Positions 53,970-64,000 of a DNA stretch of 64,000 bases are shown in pieces; position 1 is the first letter of the stretch; each line of letters starts with the position of its first letter. A program made the position numbers and the translations under genes. Where the stretch lies: NCBI RefSeq assembly GCF_016908975.1, contig NZ_JAFBEX010000014.1:62001-126000 (forward strand), written 5' to 3'. This DNA comes from Neobacillus cucumis. Its GTDB lineage: Bacteria > Bacillota > Bacilli > Bacillales > Cytobacillaceae. The notes beneath the pieces were generated by a model, which worked only from the letters and a program-made list of their open reading frames with translations, was not told where the DNA came from and did no database searches.

Positions 53970-54749
53970 TTATACTAACTTTAACCCACTAACAAAAATC
54001 AATACCGCCACAATTGCCCGCAAGGGTCTCGCTGGAACCTTACTTGAAATCATACTCCCGATGAGCACTCCAGGGATTGATCCCGTGAGAAGATTTCCTA
54101 CAAGCATGTAATTCACATTTCCAAAACCAATATGAAGCAATCCTGCAACCGTAACAAGTAGAAATGCATGTGAAATATCCGTACCAACCATCTCTGAAGT
54201 CTTCATTTTATAAAGATAAATCATCGCCACCGCGAATAAAGAACCCGAACCTAATGATGTGAGGCCGACAATAAATCCAAAGACGCAGCCAATTAAGATC
54301 GTCAGCCCCTTTTTCTCGCTCAAAGGCTTTGACTGCCAGCGATTAGGACGTAGTCTTTTTTCAAAAAAAGTTTTGATGATGACCGCAACGGAAACAAATA
54401 TAAGAACATAGCCAAGGGCATTTCGAATGATCTGTTCCTGATTATGGTAGGCAGCTTCAAAGAAATGAAGGGCGGTAATCGCGATAGCCGCGCTCGGTAT
54501 ACTCCCAATTGCTAAATATTTAACCATTTGAACATTTACGTTTTTTTGTCGCCAATGGCCAAAAACACCGAATAGCTTCGTTATTGAGTTATAAACAAGG
54601 TCTGTCCCTACCGCAATCGAGGGATTAACTCCTAACAATATTAACAATGGCGTAAGCAATGCTGCTCCACCCACTCCTGTTAATCCTACCAAAAAACCAA
54701 CCAACAAACCCATTAATGTTATGCCTATGGTCATATTTGCACGCCCCAT
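53970..54749 (-). CDS. TSUP (TauE/SafE) family exporter
   Basis: A 259-residue protein with about eight helices in two repeats. GFLVGLTGVGGAALLTPLLI and GCVFGFIVGLTSLGSGSLF are the two TSUP signatures. Members export sulfite, sulfoacetate or other organic anions. ATG at 54749 or at codon 6 are possible starts. No neighbouring sulfur enzymes are seen, so substrate is open. Confidence 0.87.
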   Translation of the reverse strand: MGRANMTIGITLMGLLVGFLVGLTGVGGAALLTPLLILLGVNPSIAVGTDLVYNSITKLFGVFGHWRQKNVNVQMVKYLAIGSIPSAAIAITALHFFEAAYHNQEQIIRNALGYVLIFVSVAVIIKTFFEKRLRPNRWQSKPLSEKKGLTILIGCVFGFIVGLTSLGSGSLFAVAMIYLYKMKTSEMVGTDISHAFLLVTVAGLLHIGFGNVNYMLVGNLLTGSIPGVLIGSMISSKVPARPLRAIVAVLIFVSGLKLV

Positions 54750-54849
54750 CTTAATTCCAAGTATTTATATAGGATTATATATAAATATATGATTATTGTA
54801 AATAACAAAGTTTTTGTTAGATTCTGAGAATTATCAGGAGGGAGCGTAA

Positions 54850-54933
54850 ATGGCGTCCGGACACGATAATTTTTCGCTTCTAGCAGCATTATTCTTATTA
54901 TTTGTGACCGAAAAAAACACTGGACTAACTTAG
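54850..54933 (+). CDS. Small hydrophobic peptide, 27 aa
   Basis: AGGAGGGAG is 6 nt before ATG, one of the strongest sites in the window. The peptide, MASGHDNFSLLAALFLLFVT plus EKNTGLT, has one short hydrophobic helix. It resembles in plan the YjcZ-like small sporulation membrane proteins but lacks their Gly/Tyr-rich start. A terminator follows. Confidence 0.55.
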   Translation: MASGHDNFSLLAALFLLFVTEKNTGLT

Positions 54934-54949
54934 TTGTACTTACTTATAA

Positions 54950-54987
54950 AAAACGATCCAGCTCACACACCGAGCTGGATCGCTTTT
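54950..54987. terminator. Bidirectional terminator
   Basis: AAACGATCCAGCTC / GAGCTGGATCGCTTTT hairpin between the convergent peptide gene and BASS gene. Confidence 0.88.
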
Positions 54988-54992
54988 CAATA

Positions 54993-55955
54993 TTAACCTA
55001 CACGTTTCATACTTGGATTCTTACCTTCTTTTTCCTTCATCCGGCTGAAAAGATTAGCGAGAACGGAACCAGACAAGTTATGCCACACACTAAAAATCGC
55101 GCTCGGCACTGCTGATAATGGCGAGAAATGGGCTGTAGCAATCGCAACTCCCAATCCGGAATTCTGCATGCCAACTTCCATTGCAACCGCCTTTTGCTTA
55201 GCCAAATCCATTCCGCAAAGACGCGCAAAGAAAAAGCCAATCGTGAATCCTAACAAATTATGAAGAATAACAACTCCAAAAATAAGCAATCCAGTTTCAG
55301 CAATCTTAGCCGCACTGCCGGCTACAACTGCTGACACTATTAACACAATTGCAATAACGGAAACGAGCGGCATTGCCTTCGCACCTGCTTGTGCTTGTTT
55401 TCCGAATAATTTTTTAATGATAAAGCCAACAGCCAATGGAACAATTACAACCTGTATAATTTGAAGGAATAATGATGACACACTGACATCCACCCATTTG
55501 CTCGCAAACAGAAGAATAAGCAATGGCGTGACAATTGGCGCTAAAATGGTAGAAACAGAGGCAATCGCTACCGCCAACGCGACATTTCCTCGTGCTAGAA
55601 ACACCATTACATTGGAAGCTGTTCCGCTCGGGCAGCATCCTACTAAAATAACTCCGACCGCGACTTCTTTCGGTAAGTGCAGGCCGACTGCCAATAAAAA
55701 GGCCAACAAGGGCATAATGATGAAGTGTCCGATTACCCCAAGCGCCACTTCTTTTGGTCTTCTAAATACCTCTTTAAAATCCGATAATTCTAGTGTTAGA
55801 CCCATTCCAAACATAACAATCCCTAATAATGGAACAATATAGCCCCCTAACCCTACAAAATGACTAGGAAATTTATAAGCAATAACCGCAAAGATTAACA
55901 CCCATAATGTAAAGGTCTTCCCGGCAAAGCTGCTGATTTTCTCGATGACTCCCAT
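54993..55955 (-). CDS. Bile acid:sodium symporter (BASS) family transporter
   Basis: A 320-residue carrier of about nine or ten helices. GCCPSGTASNVMVFLARGN (helix 4 crossover, sodium site) and VGMQNSGLGVAIATAHF (helix 9) are the family signatures; the closest type is YocS-like. Members import pantoate, keto acids or other organic anions with sodium. It is a single gene. Confidence 0.9.
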   Translation of the reverse strand: MGVIEKISSFAGKTFTLWVLIFAVIAYKFPSHFVGLGGYIVPLLGIVMFGMGLTLELSDFKEVFRRPKEVALGVIGHFIIMPLLAFLLAVGLHLPKEVAVGVILVGCCPSGTASNVMVFLARGNVALAVAIASVSTILAPIVTPLLILLFASKWVDVSVSSLFLQIIQVVIVPLAVGFIIKKLFGKQAQAGAKAMPLVSVIAIVLIVSAVVAGSAAKIAETGLLIFGVVILHNLLGFTIGFFFARLCGMDLAKQKAVAMEVGMQNSGLGVAIATAHFSPLSAVPSAIFSVWHNLSGSVLANLFSRMKEKEGKNPSMKRVG

Positions 55956-56178
55956 AAAAGTACCCCCTTATATTCTTTCGTTTTTCTAAATAATCAGTCT
56001 TTTAATATATTAGAATAAATTTTTATAAAAATCAATATTTTCTCACAAATAGTTTTTCACAATGATGATTGTTTATTTCGGTTAAATAAATCTCTCTATC
56101 CATAGGAAAAAATCTAGCAGAACAAAAGATAGACAAACAACTTTATAATAGATGATTAGAAATATTCTATGAATCTAT

Positions 56179-56208
56179 TGACAACGTTTACAATTAGACT
56201 TTATACTG
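56179..56208 (+). promoter_or_regulatory. glpF promoter with overlapping cre site
   Basis: TTGACA (56179-56184) and TATACT (56203-56208) are 18 bp apart. TTGACAACGTTTACA over the -35 fits the cre consensus with one mismatch, in line with the known CcpA control of glpFK. Confidence 0.7.
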
Positions 56209-56240
56209 TAGATAAGTTGATATTATGTGAAAGAGAACAT

Positions 56241-56293
56241 GGAGACTCACGAAATTTTCCCCTTAGGGGGATATTTTGTGGTCTCCTTTTTTT
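56241..56293 (+). promoter_or_regulatory. GlpP-controlled leader terminator of glpFK
   Basis: GGAGACTCACGAAA and TTTTGTGGTCTCC pair across an inner CCCCTTAGGGGG hairpin, followed by TTTTTTT. It lies 45 bp before the glpF start. In B. subtilis, GlpP with glycerol 3-phosphate prevents termination at such leaders. Confidence 0.85.
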
Positions 56294-56337
56294 GTTTCTA
56301 TTATTATCTTCGTCATTTTATTTCAGGGAGGTCAATT

Positions 56338-58679
<2,342 letters not shown>

Positions 58680-58696
58680 ATTGGTAAATTAGTAGA

Positions 58697-58749
58697 AAAG
58701 GCTGTACAAAAGGTTGTTAAACAAAAACCTTTTGTACAGCCTTCTTTTA
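58697..58749 (+). terminator. Terminator of glpFK
   Basis: AAGGCTGTACAAAAGGTT / AACCTTTTGTACAGCCTT, an 18-bp stem followed by CTTTTAT. Confidence 0.92.
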
Positions 58750-58790
58750 TATAAGGGGTAAGCCTAAAAATGAGAGCCACCCCTTTTTTC

Positions 58791-59460
58791 TAACGGGTTC
58801 CGTTTCCTATCGCAAAACGTCAATTTGCACAGGAAAATGCAATCCTTTTTGCACTATAATAATGTAAAGCAATTTAAGGCTAGAGAGATTAAAAAACATT
58901 AGAAATAGCAAGGGTTTGCTATTTTGCGTTTAATTGCTAATTCTTCGGAAGTTTGCAAACCATTTCCGCCTTCTTCGTATCGATTTTTGTGTAGATATCA
59001 GAATTCATAGGCAGAGAATTTCCTGCTAATGTCCATAGGGAAGCTTAAGAAGCGAAGATATTCCGATTAACTGCTCTTAATAGGATAAAATCCAAAGACG
59101 TGGATAATATAAACGGAAAAACTACCCTTATTTATACGGAAATAGGGTCTTTCCTAATTTAGTCGGAATTTTACCGTTTATTTTTCATTCGCAGTGAAAC
59201 CAACATTCAGTTATAACAGCGCCTAACCTTAAAGAGGAAAATATTTTTCTGTTTATCAATTTGCAAGTAAAAATGTAGTATCTTTTGCTGCGGTACAATG
59301 GCTATTGTACCCCTACATTTTAATATAAAAATTGCACTACAAATTGTCTCCAATAATTATTAATATCCCTCAACAAAAATGGACCTCCAAATTACCATAC
59401 AATTTGAAGGTCATTTTCCATTACATTTTTTTGTTTGCGATAGTTAACGGAACCTGTTAC
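58791..59460. mobile_element. Non-coding element of about 670 bp with 26-bp terminal inverted repeats
   Basis: TAACGGGTTCCGTTTCCTAT then CGCAAA (58791-58816) is mirrored by TTTGCGATAGTTAACGGAAC then CTGTTA (59434-59459), matching at 23 or more of 26 positions. TTGCAC boxes occur inside both ends. No open frame of note lies within. No clear target duplication. I read it as a miniature or decayed transposon between glpK and glpD, but no transposase names it. Confidence 0.65.
59376..59418. terminator. Hairpin within the glpK-glpD spacer
   Basis: AAATGGACCTCCAAATT / AATTTGAAGGTCATTTT, T-rich on both strands; it could end glpD transcription. Confidence 0.65.
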
Positions 59461-59477
59461 CGTTTTTCATTTCTATT

Positions 59478-61169
59478 TTAATGTCCACTCGCTGCTTTAG
59501 TAATTAGGTCTTTTTCATCTATAGGGGTAACGGCCCTTAGTAAACCCTCTTCTAAGGCTAAAGAATAATGTTTCGTTTGTTGATCCGTCCATTTAAACTT
59601 ATCCGCCATATATGCAATGACTTGTTTTTTCCACCTTTGCACTAATTGAATGTTAAACAAAATGGCTCCGGTCCGACGATTAAAGAAATCAATAGGAGTA
59701 GCAATCATTTCTTGATTCAATGCATAAACAAGCTTTGCGAATAACTCAAGAGGAAGTTCGTATTTCTTAGCATCTTCTTTATTTTCTAATAAGAGTTTGT
59801 AAACTGCCTTAATATTTGAACCGTAAGTTCGTGCCAAACTTTCAGTCTCTACCTTCGTAAGCCCCAAATCTCTTCCTTGATTGATATGCTTAGATACATA
59901 GGAAGCAAATTGACTGGAACCGCCAACATTACCACCGGAAATTGGGAGTTTTTTTGTTTGGCATGCCGGGAAGTTTCTTCCTTCTTCCATCTGCATCTCT
60001 TTAGCCAACAGGTCAACGACCATTTCCGCCATTTTACGATATCCGGTTAATTTACCTCCAGCAATGGTAATCAGACCTGATTTAGATTTCCAAATTTCAT
60101 CCTTCCGTGATATCTCGGATGCACTTTTTCCTTCCTCGTAAATCAGAGGTCGAACTCCAGCCCAACTGGATTCAATATCCTTTTTACTTATTTCTACGTC
60201 AGGAAACATATAATTAATCGCTTTAATAATGTAATCGCGATCCTCAACTGTCATCGTTGGGCTAACCGCATCTTCATTAAAAAAAGTATCAGTTGTTCCT
60301 ACATATGTTTTTCCATCTCTTGGTATGGCAAAAACCATGCGTCTATCAGGTGTATCAAAATAGATGGCTTGTTTTAATGGGAAGCGAGATTGGTCAATGA
60401 CAAGATGGACACCTTTCGAAAGCTGGAGGACCTTGCCGGTTTTTGATTGGTCCATTTCTCGGATGGAATCAACCCATGGACCAGCAGCATTGACGATTTT
60501 TTTTGCATGAATGGTATATTTTTCACCGGTTAACTGGTCTTGAACTAAAGCTCCAACCACTTTTCTATTTTCATAAATAAGCTTCATTACTTTTGTATAA
60601 TTAGAAGCAATGGCCCCGTTTTCAACCGCAGCTTTCATAACCTCAATGGTTAATCTTGCATCATCAGTACGGTACTCCACATAAGAGCCCCCACCTTTTA
60701 GACCCGTTTGTTTGACAAGCGGCTCTTTTGCTATGGTTTGTTTCGCTGATAACATTTTACGGCGTTCAGACTTCTTTACGCCTGCGAGGAAGTCATAAAC
60801 CCGCAGCCCAATTGATGTGCTGATTTTACCGAAAGTCCCTCCCTTATGAATAGGAAGAAGCATCCACTCGGGTGTTGTCACATGAGGACCGTTTTCATAG
60901 ACGATTGCTCGTTCTTTACCTACTTCAGCTACCATTTTTACTTCAAATTGTTTTAAATACCGCAGTCCGCCATGAACCAACTTTGTGGATCTACTCGATG
61001 TACCTGCCGCAAAATCCTCCATTTCGACAAGTGCAGTCTTTATTCCTCTTGTTGTTGCATCTAGTGCAATTCCTGCACCAGTAATTCCTCCACCAATAAC
61101 TAAAACATCATATTGCTGACTTTTCAGGTGATCGACGATATCACTACGATAAAGGTTTGAAAATTTCAT
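59478..61169 (-). CDS. glpD: Aerobic glycerol-3-phosphate dehydrogenase GlpD
   Basis: A 563-residue FAD enzyme at the inner membrane that oxidises glycerol 3-phosphate to dihydroxyacetone phosphate and feeds quinone. [17 protein letters not shown] is the FAD motif; [20 protein letters not shown] and [20 protein letters not shown] are typical of GlpD, followed by the C-terminal helical cap. ATG 61169 follows GGGAGG; the longer frame reaches into the leader terminator. Controlled by GlpP through the leader. Confidence 0.95.
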   Translation of the reverse strand: MKFSNLYRSDIVDHLKSQQYDVLVIGGGITGAGIALDATTRGIKTALVEMEDFAAGTSSRSTKLVHGGLRYLKQFEVKMVAEVGKERAIVYENGPHVTTPEWMLLPIHKGGTFGKISTSIGLRVYDFLAGVKKSERRKMLSAKQTIAKEPLVKQTGLKGGGSYVEYRTDDARLTIEVMKAAVENGAIASNYTKVMKLIYENRKVVGALVQDQLTGEKYTIHAKKIVNAAGPWVDSIREMDQSKTGKVLQLSKGVHLVIDQSRFPLKQAIYFDTPDRRMVFAIPRDGKTYVGTTDTFFNEDAVSPTMTVEDRDYIIKAINYMFPDVEISKKDIESSWAGVRPLIYEEGKSASEISRKDEIWKSKSGLITIAGGKLTGYRKMAEMVVDLLAKEMQMEEGRNFPACQTKKLPISGGNVGGSSQFASYVSKHINQGRDLGLTKVETESLARTYGSNIKAVYKLLLENKEDAKKYELPLELFAKLVYALNQEMIATPIDFFNRRTGAILFNIQLVQRWKKQVIAYMADKFKWTDQQTKHYSLALEEGLLRAVTPIDEKDLITKAASGH

Positions 61170-61209
61170 TTGAATTATCCTCCCATTAAGTGGATTGTTA
61201 AAAGGAAAC

Positions 61210-61262
61210 AAAAAAGACCACAAAAGACATTATCTAAAAAGATAATGTTTTTGTGGTCTCTC
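61210..61262 (-). promoter_or_regulatory. GlpP-controlled leader terminator of glpD
   Basis: GAGACCACAAAAACATTATC and GATAATGTCTTTTGTGGTCT pair on the minus strand and end in TTTTTT, 40 bp before glpD. The outer GAGACCACAAAA matches the glpFK leader. Confidence 0.85.
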
Positions 61263-61348
61263 CGATTCTCCTACCAATTATTAACTTACCTTTATCTTAT
61301 CATCAAAAATCGGATTTGAATAGTATTAATATTTAAAGTAACAAATGC

Positions 61349-61921
61349 TCAGTACAATTCATTCATTTCCTGATTTTTTTCAAAATACTCCCAAAGATCT
61401 CGTTTTGATGTCGTTATAGCTGAGGCACCTGCATCTAGAGCGGCTAGGACGTCTTCAGTTGTCCGAATTAAACCTCCTGCAAAAATTGGGATATTTACCC
61501 GTTCTTTGACTTCCATAATCATTTTTGGCATTGCACCTGGAAGTACTTCTAAATAATCAGGTTGTGTTTTCTGAATGAGTTTGTAGCTTTTCTCAATCGC
61601 ATGAGTATCAATCAAAAACATACGTTGTACGGCGACGACTCCTTTTTGCTTGGCCTTTTGGATGACTGTTCCCTTCGTTGAGATTAACCCATAAGGTTTG
61701 AATTCCTGGCAAATAAATTCTGTCGCGAATTCATCATTTTTAATACCGTGGATTAAGTCTACATGATAAATCATCTTCTTTTCGAATTGATTCGCCAACT
61801 TACTGATATTTTTCATTTGGCCTATATGCATGTCCAAAAAAATACCGATTTTATATGAGCTTTTTAAAAAACGCTCAAATTCTTTCATATTTGCAGAGGC
61901 TGGTAATATTTTTTGATCCAT
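61349..61921 (-). CDS. glpP: Glycerol-3-phosphate-responsive antiterminator GlpP
   Basis: A 190-residue TIM-barrel protein of the GlpP family. IGIFLDMHIGQMKNIS at the start, YHVDLIHGIKNDEFATEFIC, and VPIFAGGLIRTTEDVLAALD (phosphate-binding loop) are diagnostic. It binds glycerol 3-phosphate and the glp leader RNAs, letting transcription read into glpFK and glpD. It lies upstream of glpD on the same strand; glpFK is separate and inverted, unlike the glpP-F-K-D order of B. subtilis. Confidence 0.94.
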   Translation of the reverse strand: MDQKILPASANMKEFERFLKSSYKIGIFLDMHIGQMKNISKLANQFEKKMIYHVDLIHGIKNDEFATEFICQEFKPYGLISTKGTVIQKAKQKGVVAVQRMFLIDTHAIEKSYKLIQKTQPDYLEVLPGAMPKMIMEVKERVNIPIFAGGLIRTTEDVLAALDAGASAITTSKRDLWEYFEKNQEMNELY

Positions 61922-62171
61922 AATGACTTTAACCTTTCATAAAACTTTCCTCTATCATAAATAGAAATACCATTTATTACAATATGAAATCATGAATTTA
62001 AAATTTGTTGAATCCTGAAAGGAGTTCCGAAAATTATAGAAAAAAGTATAGGTACATCGGAATGCTATCTCAAAGGACCATTCGTTATAAAGATTAGAAG
62101 ATATTTCATCTATGCATTTTTTGAAAATTATATATATAATTAAAATTATATTTTTAAAGGAGCGAGATAAT
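61922..62171. other. Divergent glpP / methyltransferase spacer
   Basis: A 250-bp AT-rich region that must hold two promoters. I see no S-box motif before the MetE-like gene and no cre. AAATTATATATATAATTAAAATT near 62128 is a palindromic AT block that may be part of the promoter. Confidence 0.4.
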
Positions 62172-63275
62172 ATGACAAAAACACTTACAAAAGCACCTTT
62201 CAAAGCTGATCATGTCGGAAGCTTCCTTCGCCCAGAGCGATTGAAACAAGCACGTCTTCAAAAAGAAAACGGAGAAATCACAGCTGAACAGCTTCGTGCG
62301 ATAGAAGATGAAGAGATCATTAAATTAGTAGAAAAACAAAAGGAAGTGGGTCTTTCAGCGGTAACAGATGGAGAATTCCGCCGTGCCTGGTGGCATTTTG
62401 ACTTCCTTGCAGGACTTGAGGGCGTAGAGCTTTATGAAGCTGAACAGGGAATTCAATTTCACGGTGTCCAAACAAAAGCTCACGGACTAAAGGTAAATGG
62501 CAAGCTTGATTTTGTGACGCACTCATTTATTGATGACTACAAATTCTTGCATAGCATCAAGGGTGACCATGTCGCAAAATTCACTATCCCTAGCCCGAAT
62601 ATGCTTTTCTTTAGAGGGACGATTGAAGAAGCAGTTTATCCTGATAAAGACGTATTCTTTGATGATTTAATTAAAGCCTACCAAAAAGCGATCCAAGCAT
62701 TTTATGATGCAGGCTGCCGCTATTTGCAATTAGATGATACTTCTTGGGCGGTGTTCTTCTCTGAGCAAGGTCATAAGCAGATTGCTGAAAAAGGCTATAC
62801 TCCTGAAGAGTTAATTAAGATTTTCACTCGTGCGATTAACGAATCGATCGCTAACAAACCAGAGGATATGGTGATTACGATGCATATCTGCCGTGGAAAC
62901 TTTAAATCTACTTATACCGCAAGCGGTGGTTATGATAATGCATCTGAATATATCTTTGGCCAATTAAATTTAGACGGCTTATTCTTAGAATTTGATGACG
63001 AGCGTTCTGGTGGCTTTGCTCCGCTTCAACACGTAAATCGTAAAGATCTACAAATCGTCCTAGGACTAATCACTTCGAAGTTTGGGGATTTAGAAGATCC
63101 TGAGCTAATCAAAGCACGTATCGCTGAAGCGGCTAAGTATGTTGATTTAGACCAACTATGCCTAAGCCCGCAATGCGGATTCTCCTCTACCGAAGACGGA
63201 AACCTACTAACCGAAGAACAACAATGGGAAAAAATGAAACATGTCATCTCCATTGCGAATGATGTGTGGAAATAG
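62172..63275 (+). CDS. MetE-like cobalamin-independent methyltransferase (YxjG/YxjH type)
   Basis: A 367-residue protein equal to the C-terminal catalytic half of MetE. KADHVGSFLRPERLKQAR opens the barrel; zinc ligands are in MHICRGNFKS and LCLSPQCGFSS. B. subtilis YxjG and YxjH, regulated by S-boxes, are similar and are thought to make methionine from homocysteine with an unknown methyl donor. No S-box is seen here. The frame opens at 62112, but AAAGGAG fits ATG 62172. Confidence 0.92.
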   Translation: MTKTLTKAPFKADHVGSFLRPERLKQARLQKENGEITAEQLRAIEDEEIIKLVEKQKEVGLSAVTDGEFRRAWWHFDFLAGLEGVELYEAEQGIQFHGVQTKAHGLKVNGKLDFVTHSFIDDYKFLHSIKGDHVAKFTIPSPNMLFFRGTIEEAVYPDKDVFFDDLIKAYQKAIQAFYDAGCRYLQLDDTSWAVFFSEQGHKQIAEKGYTPEELIKIFTRAINESIANKPEDMVITMHICRGNFKSTYTASGGYDNASEYIFGQLNLDGLFLEFDDERSGGFAPLQHVNRKDLQIVLGLITSKFGDLEDPELIKARIAEAAKYVDLDQLCLSPQCGFSSTEDGNLLTEEQQWEKMKHVISIANDVWK

Positions 63276-63285
63276 GAGCACAGGG

Positions 63286-63380
63286 AGCACGGGGACGGTT
63301 CTCTTGATTCCTGTGGAAGCGCGGGAAGCGCGGGGACGGTTCTTCTGATTCCGAATCATAAGAACCGTCCCCATGATTCT
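63286..63380. repeat. GGGGACGGTTCT repeat, locus 11
   Basis: A direct copy CACGGGGACGGTTCTCTTG, then an inverted pair GCGGGGACGGTTCTTCTG / ATAAGAACCGTCCCC. A short GC-rich GAAGCGCGGGAAGCGCGGGG joins them. Confidence 0.88.
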
Positions 63381-63398
63381 GCCCGTTTCCCCAAACCG

Positions 63399-63437
63399 CA
63401 AAAAAACCTGAAGCATGGTGTGCTTCAGGTTTTTTGC
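63399..63437. terminator. Bidirectional terminator
   Basis: AAAAAACCTGAAGCA / TGCTTCAGGTTTTTT with a TGGTG loop, between the convergent methyltransferase and Ig-repeat genes. Confidence 0.92.
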
Positions 63438-63457
63438 TTTGTCAATATTACCGTATT

Positions 63458-64000
63458 TTAATAGACTGTTACAAATACAGACTTACTTTGATTGTAGGCG
63501 TTATCCATAGCAATCACTTCAAGTTGTGCCCCTTTGGTCTGTTTCGTAATTGCTACGGTAAATTTCCCGTAGGTATCAACTGTTGCGGTTCCAAGTAATG
63601 TTGTTCCTCGATAAATATAAATTTTGGATCCTTTTTCACCTGTACCCGTTACATTAGTTGAAGTATACGTTACTTTATTGACAGTCGGAGCTGCAGGCGG
63701 AGTCTTGTCCAATACAGTTAAATTGGTTGAACTTTGGTTCCCTGCCTTATCAGTGGCATAAACCGTTAAGGTGGTGCCCGCCTTTTGTACAGCCGTCAGT
63801 TTAAGAGTAAAATAACCTGAACTGTTAGCTGCTCCACTTGCTAAAACAGTACTGCCGACTTTGATGGTTACAGTTGCATTTGCTTCCGTATTACCTGTGA
63901 CAATCGTTTGATTATCTCCAACGCTATTAACAGTTGGTTTGACCGGCGGAGTTTTGTCCGTAACCGTAACCGTCACGTTTCCGCTTTTGTTTCCAGCGGC
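63458..64000 (-). CDS. C-terminal part of a surface protein with bacterial Ig-like (Big_6-type) repeats
   Basis: The frame is open to the window edge. It has two full repeats and part of a third, each starting DKTPP(V/A)xPTVN and including ATVTIKVGSTVLASG or SKIYIYRGTTLLGTA, then FTLKL / FTVAI and ATDKAGNQS. Such repeats form stalks in exported proteins of Bacilli. There is no LPxTG or SLH at the C-terminus; it ends FVTVY. The internal GTG at 63976 is not the start. Confidence 0.88.
   Translation of the reverse strand, partial: AAGNKSGNVTVTVTDKTPPVKPTVNSVGDNQTIVTGNTEANATVTIKVGSTVLASGAANSSGYFTLKLTAVQKAGTTLTVYATDKAGNQSSTNLTVLDKTPPAAPTVNKVTYTSTNVTGTGEKGSKIYIYRGTTLLGTATVDTYGKFTVAITKQTKGAQLEVIAMDNAYNQSKSVFVTVY

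Noticed and set aside
61922-62171. S-box riboswitch before the MetE-like gene
   Set aside because: None of the conserved S-box core segments is present on the plus strand.

Overview
The window looks like chromosome of an aerobic, endospore-forming, low-GC Firmicute of the Bacillaceae, a Bacillus or Neobacillus relative. Supporting signs are a yraD/E/F/G-adhB spore-coat-like cluster, a GlpP-type antiterminator with two glp leaders, Rex operators before lactate dehydrogenases, an SR1P-like peptide, LplB/LplC-type ABC transporters, AGGAGG ribosome binding sites and many TTG/GTG starts. No rRNA, tRNA, CRISPR or prophage was seen.

Layout. 1-5.8 kb: nitroreductase beside a LysR remnant, HAD phosphatase, DUF5317 membrane protein, GGDEF/HD-GYP protein, and two tandem-repeat arrays. 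5.8-11.3 kb: a PRD activator divergent from a Lac-family PTS (IIB-IIC-IIA) and a GH1 phospho-glucosidase whose acid/base Glu is Gln. 11.5-20.5 kb: a fructan/sucrose locus (LacI regulator, ABC importer, fructokinase, GH32, DUF624) with two miniature inverted-repeat elements. 20.8-31.8 kb: brnQ, tandem Cof-like phosphatases, yra/adhB cluster, CNNM protein with MerR, EamA/MocR pair. 32-37 kb: small membrane proteins, a truncated glycine-riboswitch-like RNA, and a TnpB element of about 1.9 kb lying inside an M50B-like gene next to a PspA gene. 37-47.4 kb: a sugar or sugar-acid catabolic island with divergent PFK, RpiB, split transketolase, two dehydrogenases, two MFS carriers and two GntR regulators. 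47.6-54 kb: second M50B-like/PspA/membrane-protein set, split by two ldh genes and an MFS carrier. 54-63.3 kb: TSUP and BASS transporters, the glp regulon and a MetE-like methyltransferase. The window ends inside an Ig-repeat surface protein.

How the genes fit together. Most loci pair a transporter with the enzymes for its substrate and a local regulator. The most system-like signal is the duplicated set (Gly/His-rich membrane protein, PspA homologue, M50B-like protein lacking the zinc-protease motif). All three transcription units carry the same direct repeat, TGGTGAAAA spaced 11 bp, about 55-60 bp before the start codon, which suggests one envelope-stress regulon. A second is the split-transketolase island, where three promoters share the box ACTTGTNNNCTAAG.

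Intergenic DNA is unusually rich in repeats: at least eleven loci of a GGGGACGGTTCT inverted repeat, three arrays of 52-bp tandem repeats, two copies of a 140-260 bp element, and several elements with terminal inverted repeats.
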